This document shows positions 56,809 through 64,000 of a stretch of 64,000 nucleotides of DNA, piece after piece. Position 1 is the stretch's first letter. Each line of letters opens with the position of its first letter. The position numbers and the translations under genes are program-made. Below the pieces are notes generated by a model. That model was not told the DNA's origin. It saw nothing but the letters and a program-made list of their open reading frames with translations, and did no database searches. Location: contig CANDBG010000002.1 of NCBI GenBank assembly GCA_947382875.1, positions 1-64,000 of the forward strand. The letters run 5' to 3'. This stretch comes from an uncultured Oscillibacter sp. Its GTDB lineage: Bacteria > Bacillota > Clostridia > Oscillospirales > Oscillospiraceae.

Positions 56809-58952
56809 AAAAAGGCATCCGGGCCAGAATGGCCCGTACAATGACGGTTGTTGCCCTCTTGTCCATCCTGGTGCTGGGCATTGCGGCAGTGTCGGGCCTG
56901 TTCCGCATGCGGACGGAAACCCTGCGGGTCAACCGTGACCTGGGCAAGCAGGCGGCGCAGGACAGCCGTGCGATTCTGGAACAGGAGGCGATGAATCAGC
57001 TCACCGCCCTGGCAGAGGCCAAAGCGGAGACCGTTGACGCCAATATCCAAAGCATTATGAGCCAGGTAGATGTGCTGGCGGCCACGGCGGAGGACCTCTA
57101 TGCTGCGCCGGCCACGTTTGGACGGGTGCCGGTGCTGCCGCCGGACGCGGCAAAACAGGGAATTTTTACGGCGCAGATTGTCTACGCGGAACGGACGCCC
57201 CCGGAGAGCGTGGTGGACGAAGTGGGCCTGATCGGCAATCTCACATTCCAGATGAACGGCGTCAGCGAGTTCCTCAAGGGTGCGGGCACGACCCAGATTG
57301 GAACGGAAAGCGGCTTTATTATCATGTGTGATGAAAACTCCAGTCTGAAGACCTCCATGGGATACCTGGATCCCACGGAGCGTTCCTGGTACCGCATGGC
57401 CGCGGACAGCGGCAGGTTGGTTTGGTCGGAAGCCTTTGAAGATACTTATGGGCGCGGTCTGGCCGTGACCTGCGGCAAGCCGGTCTATGATCTCAACGGG
57501 GAGCGGAAGGCCGTCATTTCCATCGGCTCCACCTTGGACGACATCGGCACATCCGTTACAAACCTCACCATCGGGGAAACGGGCTACGCCTTTGTTGTGG
57601 ACCGCGGCGGTCAGGTGATTATGTCCAAAGATTTGTCGGTAGACAGCGAGGGGCACGTAACCGGCACCTGGAATTTAACGGAAAGCGGCGGCTTGAAATT
57701 GCAGCTTGTGGCGGAGGACATCGCCGCCGGAAACCGCGGCGTTGCGGAGGTGCAGTTCCAGGGAGAGGCAGTCTATATGGCCTATGAGCCGATGGAGCAT
57801 ATGCCCTGGACCGTTGTGACCGTCATAACCGTCCACGAGGTGCAGGCGCCGGCCCAGGAGGGGGAGGCGCGCATTTCGACGCTCTCCACTGCCGCCGGGC
57901 GGCAGATTGCGGAAATCATCCGCTCGACAAGCCTGTTGGTTGCAGCGGCGGTTGTTCTGGCGATTGCGGTAGCCATAGCCGCCGGTACGGCGGCTGCCGG
58001 ACGCATTACACAGCCGCTGTCCCGGCTCACCGGCGAAGTGGAGCGTTTAAGCGGCGGTGATTTGGATACCCGTATCGAAATCCAGACCGGCGACGAGATT
58101 CAGACCCTGGCGGAAGCCTTCAACAGCATGACAGCCCGTCTGGAAAAATACATCCAGGATCTCACCGCTGTCACGGCGGAAAAGGAGCGCATCGGTGCGG
58201 AGCTGAACGTTGCCACGCAGATTCAAAAGGATATGCTGCCCAACATTTTCCCCGCTTTCCCGGAACAAAAAGAGTTCGATATTTACGCCAGTATGGACCC
58301 GGCCAAGGAGGTCGGCGGCGACTTTTACGACTTCTTCATGGTGGACAGAAATCATCTGGGCGTGGTCATGGCCGATGTTTCCGGCAAGGGCGTTCCGGCG
58401 GCGCTGTTCATGGTCATTGCCAAAACGATCATCAAAAACCAGGCGCTGACCGGCGGACCCTTGGAACAGGTTTTCTCCCGGGCCAACGAGCAGCTTTGTG
58501 AAAACAACGGCGAGGGACTGTTTGTCACGGCTTTTATGGGCCTTCTGGACCTGACGGACGGAACCTTTGCCTACGTCAACGCCGGACACAACCCGCCCCT
58601 TCTGCGGCGCAGCGGAGGCCAGTACGAATACCTCCACCTGGACCCGGGCTTTGTTCTGGCGGGGCTGGAAGGGATGGAATTCCCCGGCGGAACCATCCAG
58701 TTTGCCCCCGGTGACTCGCTGTTCCTCTACACGGACGGCGTAACGGAAGCCTTGGACACGGACGAGGAGCTGTTTGGCGAGGAGCGTCTGGAAGCGGCCC
58801 TCAACGCGCCGGATGCGCAGAACCTCAAGCCTGTGGACCTGCTGCCCCATATCCGCACCGCGCTGTCAGACTTCGCCCGTGGGGCGGAACAGGCCGACGA
58901 TATCACCATGCTTGCTATCACCTATACCGGCCCCGAGAAAGGAGGCGCTTGA
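56805..58952 (+). CDS. Sensor phosphatase: Cache, HAMP and PP2C (SpoIIE) domains
   Basis: 715 residues from the ATG at 56805. TM1 about 15-38; extracellular dCache-type sensing domain to about 370 (ERSWYRMAADSGRLVWSEAFEDTYGRGLAVTCGKPVYD, then ETGYAFVVDRGGQVI); TM2 about 377-400; HAMP (RITQPLSRLTGEVERLSGGDLDTRIEI); linker helix; PP2C domain VGGDFYDFFMV, VMADVSGKGVPAALFM, NAGHNPPLL, LYTDGVTEA and ADDITMLAI, all acidic metal ligands present. It dephosphorylates an anti-anti-sigma (STAS) protein after sensing an outside ligand. Overlaps GNAT by 4 nt. Confidence 0.93.
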   Translation: MKKGIRARMARTMTVVALLSILVLGIAAVSGLFRMRTETLRVNRDLGKQAAQDSRAILEQEAMNQLTALAEAKAETVDANIQSIMSQVDVLAATAEDLYAAPATFGRVPVLPPDAAKQGIFTAQIVYAERTPPESVVDEVGLIGNLTFQMNGVSEFLKGAGTTQIGTESGFIIMCDENSSLKTSMGYLDPTERSWYRMAADSGRLVWSEAFEDTYGRGLAVTCGKPVYDLNGERKAVISIGSTLDDIGTSVTNLTIGETGYAFVVDRGGQVIMSKDLSVDSEGHVTGTWNLTESGGLKLQLVAEDIAAGNRGVAEVQFQGEAVYMAYEPMEHMPWTVVTVITVHEVQAPAQEGEARISTLSTAAGRQIAEIIRSTSLLVAAAVVLAIAVAIAAGTAAAGRITQPLSRLTGEVERLSGGDLDTRIEIQTGDEIQTLAEAFNSMTARLEKYIQDLTAVTAEKERIGAELNVATQIQKDMLPNIFPAFPEQKEFDIYASMDPAKEVGGDFYDFFMVDRNHLGVVMADVSGKGVPAALFMVIAKTIIKNQALTGGPLEQVFSRANEQLCENNGEGLFVTAFMGLLDLTDGTFAYVNAGHNPPLLRRSGGQYEYLHLDPGFVLAGLEGMEFPGGTIQFAPGDSLFLYTDGVTEALDTDEELFGEERLEAALNAPDAQNLKPVDLLPHIRTALSDFARGAEQADDITMLAITYTGPEKGGA

Positions 58953-58954
58953 AT

Positions 58955-59362
58955 ATGCGGATTCTTACCGTTCCCGCCGAGACGGACCGTCTGGAAACGG
59001 TGCAGGCGTTCATCGATGAGGACCTGGACCTTGCCGGCTGTGCGCCGGAGATACGAATCCAGCTTCAAATTGCCGTGGAGGAACTGTTTGTGAACATTGC
59101 CCTTTACGCCTATGCCCCCGGACACGGGGACGCTGTGATTGGCTGTCACTTGGAACAGAACCCGCTTAGCATCACCATCCGTTTTCAGGACCGCGGCAGG
59201 CCCTTTGATCCTCTGGCAAAAAAAGACGCCGATATCACGCTCTCGGCAGAAGAACGGGGCATCGGCGGACTGGGGATTTATATGGTAAAGAACACCATGG
59301 ACAAGGTGCATTATGTCTGGGAAGACGGGTGTAATATTCTAACGATTCAAAAATATCTGTAA
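58955..59362 (+). CDS. RsbW-type serine kinase / anti-sigma factor
   Basis: 135 residues from the ATG at 58955 (AAAGGAGGCGCTTGAAT upstream). HATPase_c_2: intact N-box AVEELFVNIALYAY, G1 box FQDRGRPFDPLAKK, and GIGGLGIYMVKNTMD. It is expected to phosphorylate a STAS protein, opposing the PP2C upstream. No STAS gene is in the window. Last gene of the operon, closed by a terminator. Confidence 0.92.
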   Translation: MRILTVPAETDRLETVQAFIDEDLDLAGCAPEIRIQLQIAVEELFVNIALYAYAPGHGDAVIGCHLEQNPLSITIRFQDRGRPFDPLAKKDADITLSAEERGIGGLGIYMVKNTMDKVHYVWEDGCNILTIQKYL

Positions 59363-59378
59363 CAAAAAAACATGAAAA

Positions 59379-59413
59379 ATTCCGGGAGGTCCCAGAAACG
59401 GGCCTCCCGGAAT
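59379..59413. terminator. Bidirectional terminator between the RsbW gene and rny
   Basis: 11-bp stem ATTCCGGGAGG / CCTCCCGGAAT with a 13-nt loop; CGTTTTATTTT follows on the plus strand and TTTTCATGTTTTTTT on the minus strand. Confidence 0.8.
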
Positions 59414-59417
59414 CGTT

Positions 59418-60962
59418 TTATTTTGCGTACTCGACGACTTTGGTTTCCCGCAGAACATGGACTTTGATCTGACCAGGATATTCCATTTCTTCCTCGATCT
59501 TCTTGGCAAGATCCCGCGCCAGAATAACCATTTGGTCCTCGCTGACCTGTTCCGGCTTCACCATGACCCGGACCTCGCGGCCCGCCTGGATTGCATACGC
59601 CTTGTCCACGCCGGGATAGGAGCTGGTAATGGTCTCCAGCTGCTCCAGACGCTTGATGTAGTTTTCCAGGTTTTCCCTGCGTGCGCCGGGACGGGCGGCG
59701 GAAATCGCATCCGCGGCCTGCACGAGACAGGCGACAATCGTCCGCGGCTCCACGTCGTTGTGATGGGCTTCAATGGCGTGAATCACGTCGTCCCGCTCCT
59801 TGAAGCGCCGGGCGAATTCCACGCCGAGCGCCACATGAGTGCCCTCCATCTCATGGTCGACGGACTTGCCCAGGTCGTGGAGCAGGCCCGCGCGTTTGGC
59901 GGTCTGAACGTCGACGCCCAAATCAGCGGCCATCATGCCCGCGATGTGGCTGACTTCCACCGAATGCTGTAAGACATTCTGGCCGTAGCTGGTACGGTAA
60001 TGCAGGCGGCCCAGCATCTTGACAAGCTCCGGGTGAAGCCCCCGGACGCCGCATTCAAAGGTGACGCGTTCGCCTTCCGCCTTGATGGTGGCGTCCACTT
60101 CCCGGCGGGCCTTCTCCACCATTTCTTCAATATGGGTGGGATGAATCCGGCCGTCGGAAATGAGCTTTTCCAGGGCTAGCCGGGCGATTTCCCGGCGGAC
60201 CGGCTCAAAACAGGAGACCGTAATGGCCTCCGGCGTGTCGTCGATAATCAGGTCGACGCCGGTCAGAGTTTCGATGGTACGGATATTGCGTCCTTCGCGG
60301 CCGATGATACGGCCTTTCATCTCGTCATTGGGCAGGGGAACCACACTGACAGTCATATCGGCCACCTGGTCGGCGGCACAGCGCTGGATGGCTTGCGCCA
60401 CCACTTCCCGGGCGCGGGCTTCACATTCTTCTTTCATCCGGGATTCCACCTCTTTGATTTTCAGGGCGGTTTCATGGGTGACTTCAGACTCCACCTGATC
60501 AATCAGGTACTGCTTGGCCTCCTCGGTGGTGAAACCGGAGATACGCTCCAGCATTTCGGTCTGGCTGCGTTTGATGAGCTTGATTTCTTCGGTTTCCTTG
60601 TCGGCGGCGGCGTGCTTCTGGGCCAGGGAGTCTTCCTTCTTTTCCACGGCCTCGATCTTCCGGTCGAGGTTTTCCTCCTTCTGCTGCAAGCGGTTTTCCT
60701 GCCGCTGAAGGTCGGCGCGGCGTTCCTTGACTTCCTTCTCGTACTCGCTGCGGTTTTTCAAAATCTCCTCTTTGGCTTCCAAGAGGGCCTCACGTTTCTT
60801 GGATTCCGCGCTTTTGATGGCTTCATTGACAATTCGTTTTCCCTCTTCTTCGGCGCTGGAGATCTCCTTCTCTGAGACATTTTTCCGATAGCGAATACCA
60901 AGCAGGAAGCAGACGGCGCCGCTGATCACCGCGCAGATGAGCGCAGTGACGACGGTTTGCAT
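59418..60962 (-). CDS. rny: Ribonuclease Y
   Basis: 514 residues. N-terminal membrane anchor ([23 protein letters not shown]), a long coiled coil, a KH domain with [26 protein letters not shown], then an HD domain with [28 protein letters not shown] and [12 protein letters not shown]. RNase Y is the endonuclease that starts mRNA decay at the membrane. Either the ATG at 60962 or a GTG 3 nt before can be the start (GGAGGAAACATC upstream). Confidence 0.97.
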   Translation of the reverse strand: MQTVVTALICAVISGAVCFLLGIRYRKNVSEKEISSAEEEGKRIVNEAIKSAESKKREALLEAKEEILKNRSEYEKEVKERRADLQRQENRLQQKEENLDRKIEAVEKKEDSLAQKHAAADKETEEIKLIKRSQTEMLERISGFTTEEAKQYLIDQVESEVTHETALKIKEVESRMKEECEARAREVVAQAIQRCAADQVADMTVSVVPLPNDEMKGRIIGREGRNIRTIETLTGVDLIIDDTPEAITVSCFEPVRREIARLALEKLISDGRIHPTHIEEMVEKARREVDATIKAEGERVTFECGVRGLHPELVKMLGRLHYRTSYGQNVLQHSVEVSHIAGMMAADLGVDVQTAKRAGLLHDLGKSVDHEMEGTHVALGVEFARRFKERDDVIHAIEAHHNDVEPRTIVACLVQAADAISAARPGARRENLENYIKRLEQLETITSSYPGVDKAYAIQAGREVRVMVKPEQVSEDQMVILARDLAKKIEEEMEYPGQIKVHVLRETKVVEYAK

Positions 60963-61141
60963 CACGATGTTTCCTCCAATCGGTTTGGTATCAGTTCGCT
61001 GAACTTTTTTGAACGCTGGGTTTGCCGGACGGCCGGAAAGCGCCCCTACGCAATCATAGAACCGTCCTTCCTTAGTTTAATCTTTTACTGGACCGCTGTC
61101 AAGGAAAAACATCGGAATCGGAGGAAAAGTTCCAGGGCCTC

Positions 61142-61170
61142 TTGCCAAGGACAGGAAAGTATGGTAAAAT
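61142..61170 (+). promoter_or_regulatory. Sigma-A promoter of the Cys/His repeat protein
   Basis: TTGCCA (61142-61147), 17-bp spacer ending TGG, TAAAAT (61165-61170). Confidence 0.75.
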
Positions 61171-61214
61171 AAAAATGCTGTAAAAGCGATTAAACAATCA
61201 GGAGGTCGATGATC

Positions 61215-61832
61215 ATGCAGAGGAAAAAGATGTCTGCTGCGGCGCTGCTGTTCTGTCTGATGGCGGTTTTGCTGACGGTTCCGGCGTTTGCCCACGGCGG
61301 ACATCATGGCGGCGGCGGTTGTCACGGCGGCGGCTGGTATGGAGGCGGATATAATAATACCGCGTCGGTTTCGACTCCAGCTCCGGCCTGCGGCGTTTAC
61401 GGATGCACCGTTGCGGGCGCGCACAATCATGCCTGCGCGTATCACCCGGGCACGGTTTGCTCCAAAGGCTGCTGCGGCGTATGTCCCGTGGAGGGCTGCA
61501 CGCTGGCTGGCCGTCATGTGCATGACGGCGTGACGTACTGCGGCTACGGTCATGCGGCGGGCTTCTGTGACGGAACCTGCTATGCCCTTTGTCCGGTGGA
61601 GGGCTGCACGCTGACGGGCCGTCACGAGCATGACGGCGCGACGTACTGTGGCTACGGCCATGCGGCGGGCTTCTGCGACGGAACCTGCTATGCCCTTTGC
61701 ACCGTGGAGGGCTGCACGATGGGCGGCTGTCATGTACACGACGGCGTGACGTACTGCGGAAACTATCATGCGAACGGCTTTTGCGAAAGCAATTGCGTTG
61801 CGGGAGCTTATGGCAAGTGCCACCGGCGCTGA
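61215..61832 (+). CDS. Secreted Cys/His-rich tandem-repeat protein
   Basis: 205 residues from the ATG at 61215 (GGAGGTCGATGATC upstream). Signal peptide MQRKKMSAAALLFCLMAVLLTVPAFA, a Gly/His-rich linker (HGGHHGGGGCHGGGWYGGG), one diverged unit, then three 36-residue repeats exactly 108 bp apart (starting about 61488, 61596, 61704) of the form VEGCTLAGRHVHDGVTYCGYGHA, then GFCDGTCYALC. Each has six Cys and three to four His, suggesting a metal-binding or disulfide-ladder surface protein. No family recognised. Confidence 0.8.
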   Translation: MQRKKMSAAALLFCLMAVLLTVPAFAHGGHHGGGGCHGGGWYGGGYNNTASVSTPAPACGVYGCTVAGAHNHACAYHPGTVCSKGCCGVCPVEGCTLAGRHVHDGVTYCGYGHAAGFCDGTCYALCPVEGCTLTGRHEHDGATYCGYGHAAGFCDGTCYALCTVEGCTMGGCHVHDGVTYCGNYHANGFCESNCVAGAYGKCHRR

Positions 61833-61859
61833 GCGGCTGTTTCATTGAAAACGCAAGAG

Positions 61860-61891
61860 AGCGGGCAATCCGATGGAACGGATTGCCCGCT
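61860..61891. terminator. Terminator between the Cys/His gene and the amidase
   Basis: 13-bp stem AGCGGGCAATCCG / CGGATTGCCCGCT with loop ATGGAA, then TTTGC, between convergent genes. Confidence 0.82.
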
Positions 61892-61913
61892 TTTGCTGCG
61901 CGGAAAAGACCGG

Positions 61914-62576
61914 TCAGGTGTCGATAAACGCAGCGGCGGCGTAGCCCACCTGATCGCCGTAGTGGACAACGTACCACCCCTGCCATTCGCCGTAGATGGT
62001 CACAGAGGCCCCGTTGGGCAGGTTGGCAAGAATTCTGCCGGTGGGAGCCGGATAGCTTCGGAGGTTCAGCGTGCCGTAACTGACCGCCACCGTGCCGGCA
62101 ATGGGGTCCATGGGATAGATAAAGGGCAGACCGAAAAACTCCGTCAGCGCCCGGGCGAGCTGCTGGGCAATGGCGTCCATATGGCCTTCGACCCACTGGG
62201 CGTCGGAGTAGTTATCGTGATACCCGATTTCCACCAGCACGGCAGGGGCTTTCGGCTGGCGGACTTCTCCCAGGGTTGTGGTGGAACGGGTCGTCACTTT
62301 GTTTGGCAGCGGGTAAATTTTGCGCAGCTCTGCCGCGATCAGCTCCGCAGCCCGCTGGCCCTGGGCGCTTTTAGGGTAATAAAAGGCGATAATGCCCCGC
62401 TCCTCACCATAGCGGCCTTCCGGCGCGCCATTGGAGTGGAGGGCGAGGTAGAAGTCATAATCGCCCTGGTTCGCCTCCCGGATGGACGAGCCGGCAGTCA
62501 TTTCCGGACGATTGCGCTTGTACTGGATACCATTGGAAACCAGATAGGGAATGAGGGCGTCGGCCAGGAGGTTCAT
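61914..62576 (-). CDS. N-acetylmuramoyl-L-alanine amidase with C-terminal SH3-like domain, start unclear
   Basis: At least 220 residues. Amidase_3 motifs: ALHSNGAP (zinc His) and VLVEIGYHDN (catalytic Glu), then an SH3 domain (VSYGTLNLRSYPAPTGRILANLPNGASVTIYGEWQGWYVVHYGDQVGYAAAAF). The ATG at 62576 has GGAGGAATACAAC before it. However, the frame stays open upstream to 62675 and reads YASTQEWNQYVTGSGSEEYN, which includes the zinc Glu expected in this family; no ATG, GTG or TTG starts it. Either a rare start codon is used or the gene lost its start. Confidence 0.75.
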   Translation of the reverse strand: MNLLADALIPYLVSNGIQYKRNRPEMTAGSSIREANQGDYDFYLALHSNGAPEGRYGEERGIIAFYYPKSAQGQRAAELIAAELRKIYPLPNKVTTRSTTTLGEVRQPKAPAVLVEIGYHDNYSDAQWVEGHMDAIAQQLARALTEFFGLPFIYPMDPIAGTVAVSYGTLNLRSYPAPTGRILANLPNGASVTIYGEWQGWYVVHYGDQVGYAAAAFIDT

Positions 62577-62693
62577 GTTGTATTCCTCCGAGCCGCTTCC
62601 GGTGACGTACTGATTCCATTCCTGCGTACTGGCGTATGGTTTATGAAGTATGTTCAGGCACAGGAAAATTTTTGTCTAATTTTGCCTGTGGTA

Positions 62694-62722
62694 TGGACAA
62701 GCCGCGGAGAATGTGGTACATT
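62694..62722 (+). promoter_or_regulatory. Sigma-A promoter of the Mrr-like gene
   Basis: TGGACA (62694-62699), 17-bp spacer ending TGG, TACATT (62717-62722), 85 nt before the start codon. Confidence 0.6.
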
Positions 62723-62807
62723 GTCGAAAATAAAATGTTTTATGAACGGCGTCGGTACAGGAGACTTGTGACAAGGTTCTGTATTGCGCGTTGAGGAGGA
62801 TATTGAT

Positions 62808-63320
62808 ATGCTTCCATGGATTCTTGGAATTGCGCTGGTAATCTGCATTTGCTGTACGGTATTATATGCGGTCTCGATTTTCCGAACGCCGAAGGGAGTC
62901 CGAGCTTCCCTGAAGACGAATCCGCCGGCCCCGGCCAGTTTGACCCGGAAGCCGGGCGCCCTGACGTACGTCGACGGAATGGACAGCCATGATTTTGAGC
63001 GTTTTTGCGCGGAACTGCTGGAACGTTCCGGGTATCAGCAGGTTCATATGATGCAGGGTTCGGACGGCCAGGGAGTGGATATCGTTGCGGTAAAGCGCGG
63101 TCTGCGGTATGCGTTTCAGTGCAAGCGGTATTCTTCCAAAATCGGGAACGAGGCCGTTGAGCAGGTGCATGCGGGACAAATGCTGTATAGCTGTTCCGTA
63201 GGCGTGGTGATTACAAATAACTATTTTACGACCGGTGCGAAACAGGCGGCCCGTGCAGCAGGCGTTGAGCTTTGGGACCGGGATGTTTTGAGCGATAAAA
63301 TCGCCCGGCTGGACAAATGA
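62808..63320 (+). CDS. Membrane-anchored Mrr-type restriction endonuclease-like protein
   Basis: 170 residues from the ATG at 62808 (GAGGAGGA upstream). One N-terminal transmembrane helix (WILGIALVICICCTVLYAVSIF), a basic/Pro linker, and an Mrr_cat domain: DSHDFERFCAELLERSGY (E), GSDGQGVDIVAVKRGLRYAFQCKRY with the D-(x)n-QxK catalytic core, then EQVHAGQMLYSCSVGVVITNNYFT. Such PD-(D/E)xK nucleases cut foreign or methylated DNA; the membrane anchor is an unusual location. Alternatively a DNA-uptake or membrane quality-control nuclease. Confidence 0.85.
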   Translation: MLPWILGIALVICICCTVLYAVSIFRTPKGVRASLKTNPPAPASLTRKPGALTYVDGMDSHDFERFCAELLERSGYQQVHMMQGSDGQGVDIVAVKRGLRYAFQCKRYSSKIGNEAVEQVHAGQMLYSCSVGVVITNNYFTTGAKQAARAAGVELWDRDVLSDKIARLDK

Positions 63321-63330
63321 TATAAAAAGA

Positions 63331-63365
63331 CGGACAGCCGACGACGCCGGCTGCCCGATTTTTTT
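63331..63365 (+). terminator. Terminator after the Mrr-like gene
   Basis: 10-bp stem CGGACAGCCG / CGGCTGCCCG (one A-C mismatch), 7-nt loop, then ATTTTTTTA. It overlaps the stop of the convergent glgP gene. Confidence 0.75.
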
Positions 63366-64000
63366 ATTTGTGCGGTACGTGCCAGATGTTTTCCGCATAC
63401 TCTGCAACGGAACGGTCTGCCGCAAAAATGCCGCTTCGGGCAATGTTGTGCAGGCTCATACGGTTCCAATGCAGCGGGTCCGCGTAGGTCTCCACCATCC
63501 GCCGCTCTGCGTCGCAGTAGGCCGCGTAATCCGCCAGAAGCAGATATTCGTCGGCCGGGCCGCCGCCGGAGCTCAACAGCAGACGCTGATACAGATCATC
63601 GTAAGAAATGCCGTCCCGGAAGCCGGCCCGCAGCGCGTCCATTGCACGCCGCAGATTCGGGTCATGGTTGTAAATGCGCTGAGGCACATAGCCCTCCCGT
63701 TTCAGATTCTCCACCTCATCCGCGTGGAGCCCGAAAAGGAACATATTTTCGTCGCCCAGAACCTCGTGCATTTCTACGTTTGCGCCGTCCAGGGTACCCA
63801 CCGTCAAAGCGCCGTTCATCATGAACTTCATGTTGCCGGTGCCGCTGGCCTCTTTGCCGGCGGTGGAAATCTGCTGGCTCACTTCGCTGGCGGGCATCAG
63901 CACTTCCGCCAGGGAAACCCGGTAGTTTTCCAGGAAGACCACTTGCAGCTTATCCTTGCAGATCGGATCATGTTCAATCTGATCCGCCAGGGAGTTGATC
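63364..64000 (-). CDS. glgP: Glycogen/starch phosphorylase, C-terminal part
   Basis: About 212 residues; the gene continues past the right edge (the frame is open to 64000). Signature: VVFLENYRVSLAEVLMPASEVSQQISTAGKEASGTGNMKF with the pyridoxal-phosphate lysine, MNGALTVGTLDGANVEMHEVLGDENMFLFG, and the usual tail DPLHWNRMSLHNIARSGIFAADRSVAEYAENIW. It releases glucose-1-phosphate from glycogen. Confidence 0.95.
   Translation of the reverse strand, partial: INSLADQIEHDPICKDKLQVVFLENYRVSLAEVLMPASEVSQQISTAGKEASGTGNMKFMMNGALTVGTLDGANVEMHEVLGDENMFLFGLHADEVENLKREGYVPQRIYNHDPNLRRAMDALRAGFRDGISYDDLYQRLLLSSGGGPADEYLLLADYAAYCDAERRMVETYADPLHWNRMSLHNIARSGIFAADRSVAEYAENIWHVPHK

Overview
The window reads as a stretch of chromosome from a high-GC, anaerobic, gut-type member of the Clostridia, probably Oscillospiraceae-like. 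This is inferred from gene content: Hcp, rubrerythrin, RNase Y, DUF3793, a FeoB-associated Cys-rich protein, S-layer-homology domains and UPF0210/UPF0237. No rRNA, tRNA or CRISPR array was seen.

Region 1 (1 to about 8.2 kb) is accessory DNA that looks like one end of an integrative, mobilizable element. It has an IncQ/MOBQ-type oriT nick region at the left edge, a DUF3847 gene, three small sigma-factor-like genes, and a pair of duplicated small genes of unknown function. Embedded in it is a more AT-rich cargo: hydroxylamine reductase (Hcp), a ferredoxin-like partner and a divergent Crp/Fnr regulator, which look like a nitrosative-stress module, then a start-less lipoprotein remnant and a PH/SHOCT membrane protein.

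Region 2 (8.3 to 32 kb) is ordinary core genome, mostly on the minus strand. It holds rubrerythrin; UPF0210/UPF0237; an ACT protein-hom-lysC operon; a tight nine-gene run of ddl, murF, ABC-F, ydcF-like, flavodoxin, prfA, a small membrane protein, a Sua5-CoaE fusion and an M18 aminopeptidase; an SLH protein; RodA; tsaE-tsaB-upp; hemolysin III; and MarR-MATE. Region 3 (32 to 45 kb) holds an ene-reductase, AhpD-like and cyclase operon, a large flagellin-like protein with a beta-helix-type insert, an iron-uptake locus (DUF3793, feoA, feoA, feoB, FeoB-associated protein) with three identical-architecture operators, and an HpcH/HpaI aldolase.

Region 4 (45 to 53.8 kb, minus strand) is the most unusual part. 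A two-AAA ATPase of the kind found with extracellular contractile injection systems (eCIS) is followed by a DUF4157 (eCIS core) protein with HExxH. Two paralogous large proteins with Q/E-rich coiled N-termini and DUF3626-like C-terminal motifs come next, each followed by a 74-residue partner. A third, degenerate copy of the unit has its 74-residue domain fused to a GNAT acetyltransferase. No sheath, tube or baseplate gene is visible, so this looks like an injection-associated effector module without its machine.

Region 5 (53.9 to 59.4 kb, plus strand) is a four-gene partner-switching signalling operon: MATE fused to a degenerate HATPase, GNAT, Cache-HAMP-PP2C phosphatase, and an RsbW-type kinase. 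Region 6 (to 64 kb) has RNase Y, a secreted Cys/His repeat protein, a cell-wall amidase with an irregular 5' end, a membrane-anchored Mrr-type nuclease and the 3' end of glycogen phosphorylase, which runs off the right edge. Twelve sigma-A promoters recognised here all have 17-bp spacers, and most carry an extended -10 TG.
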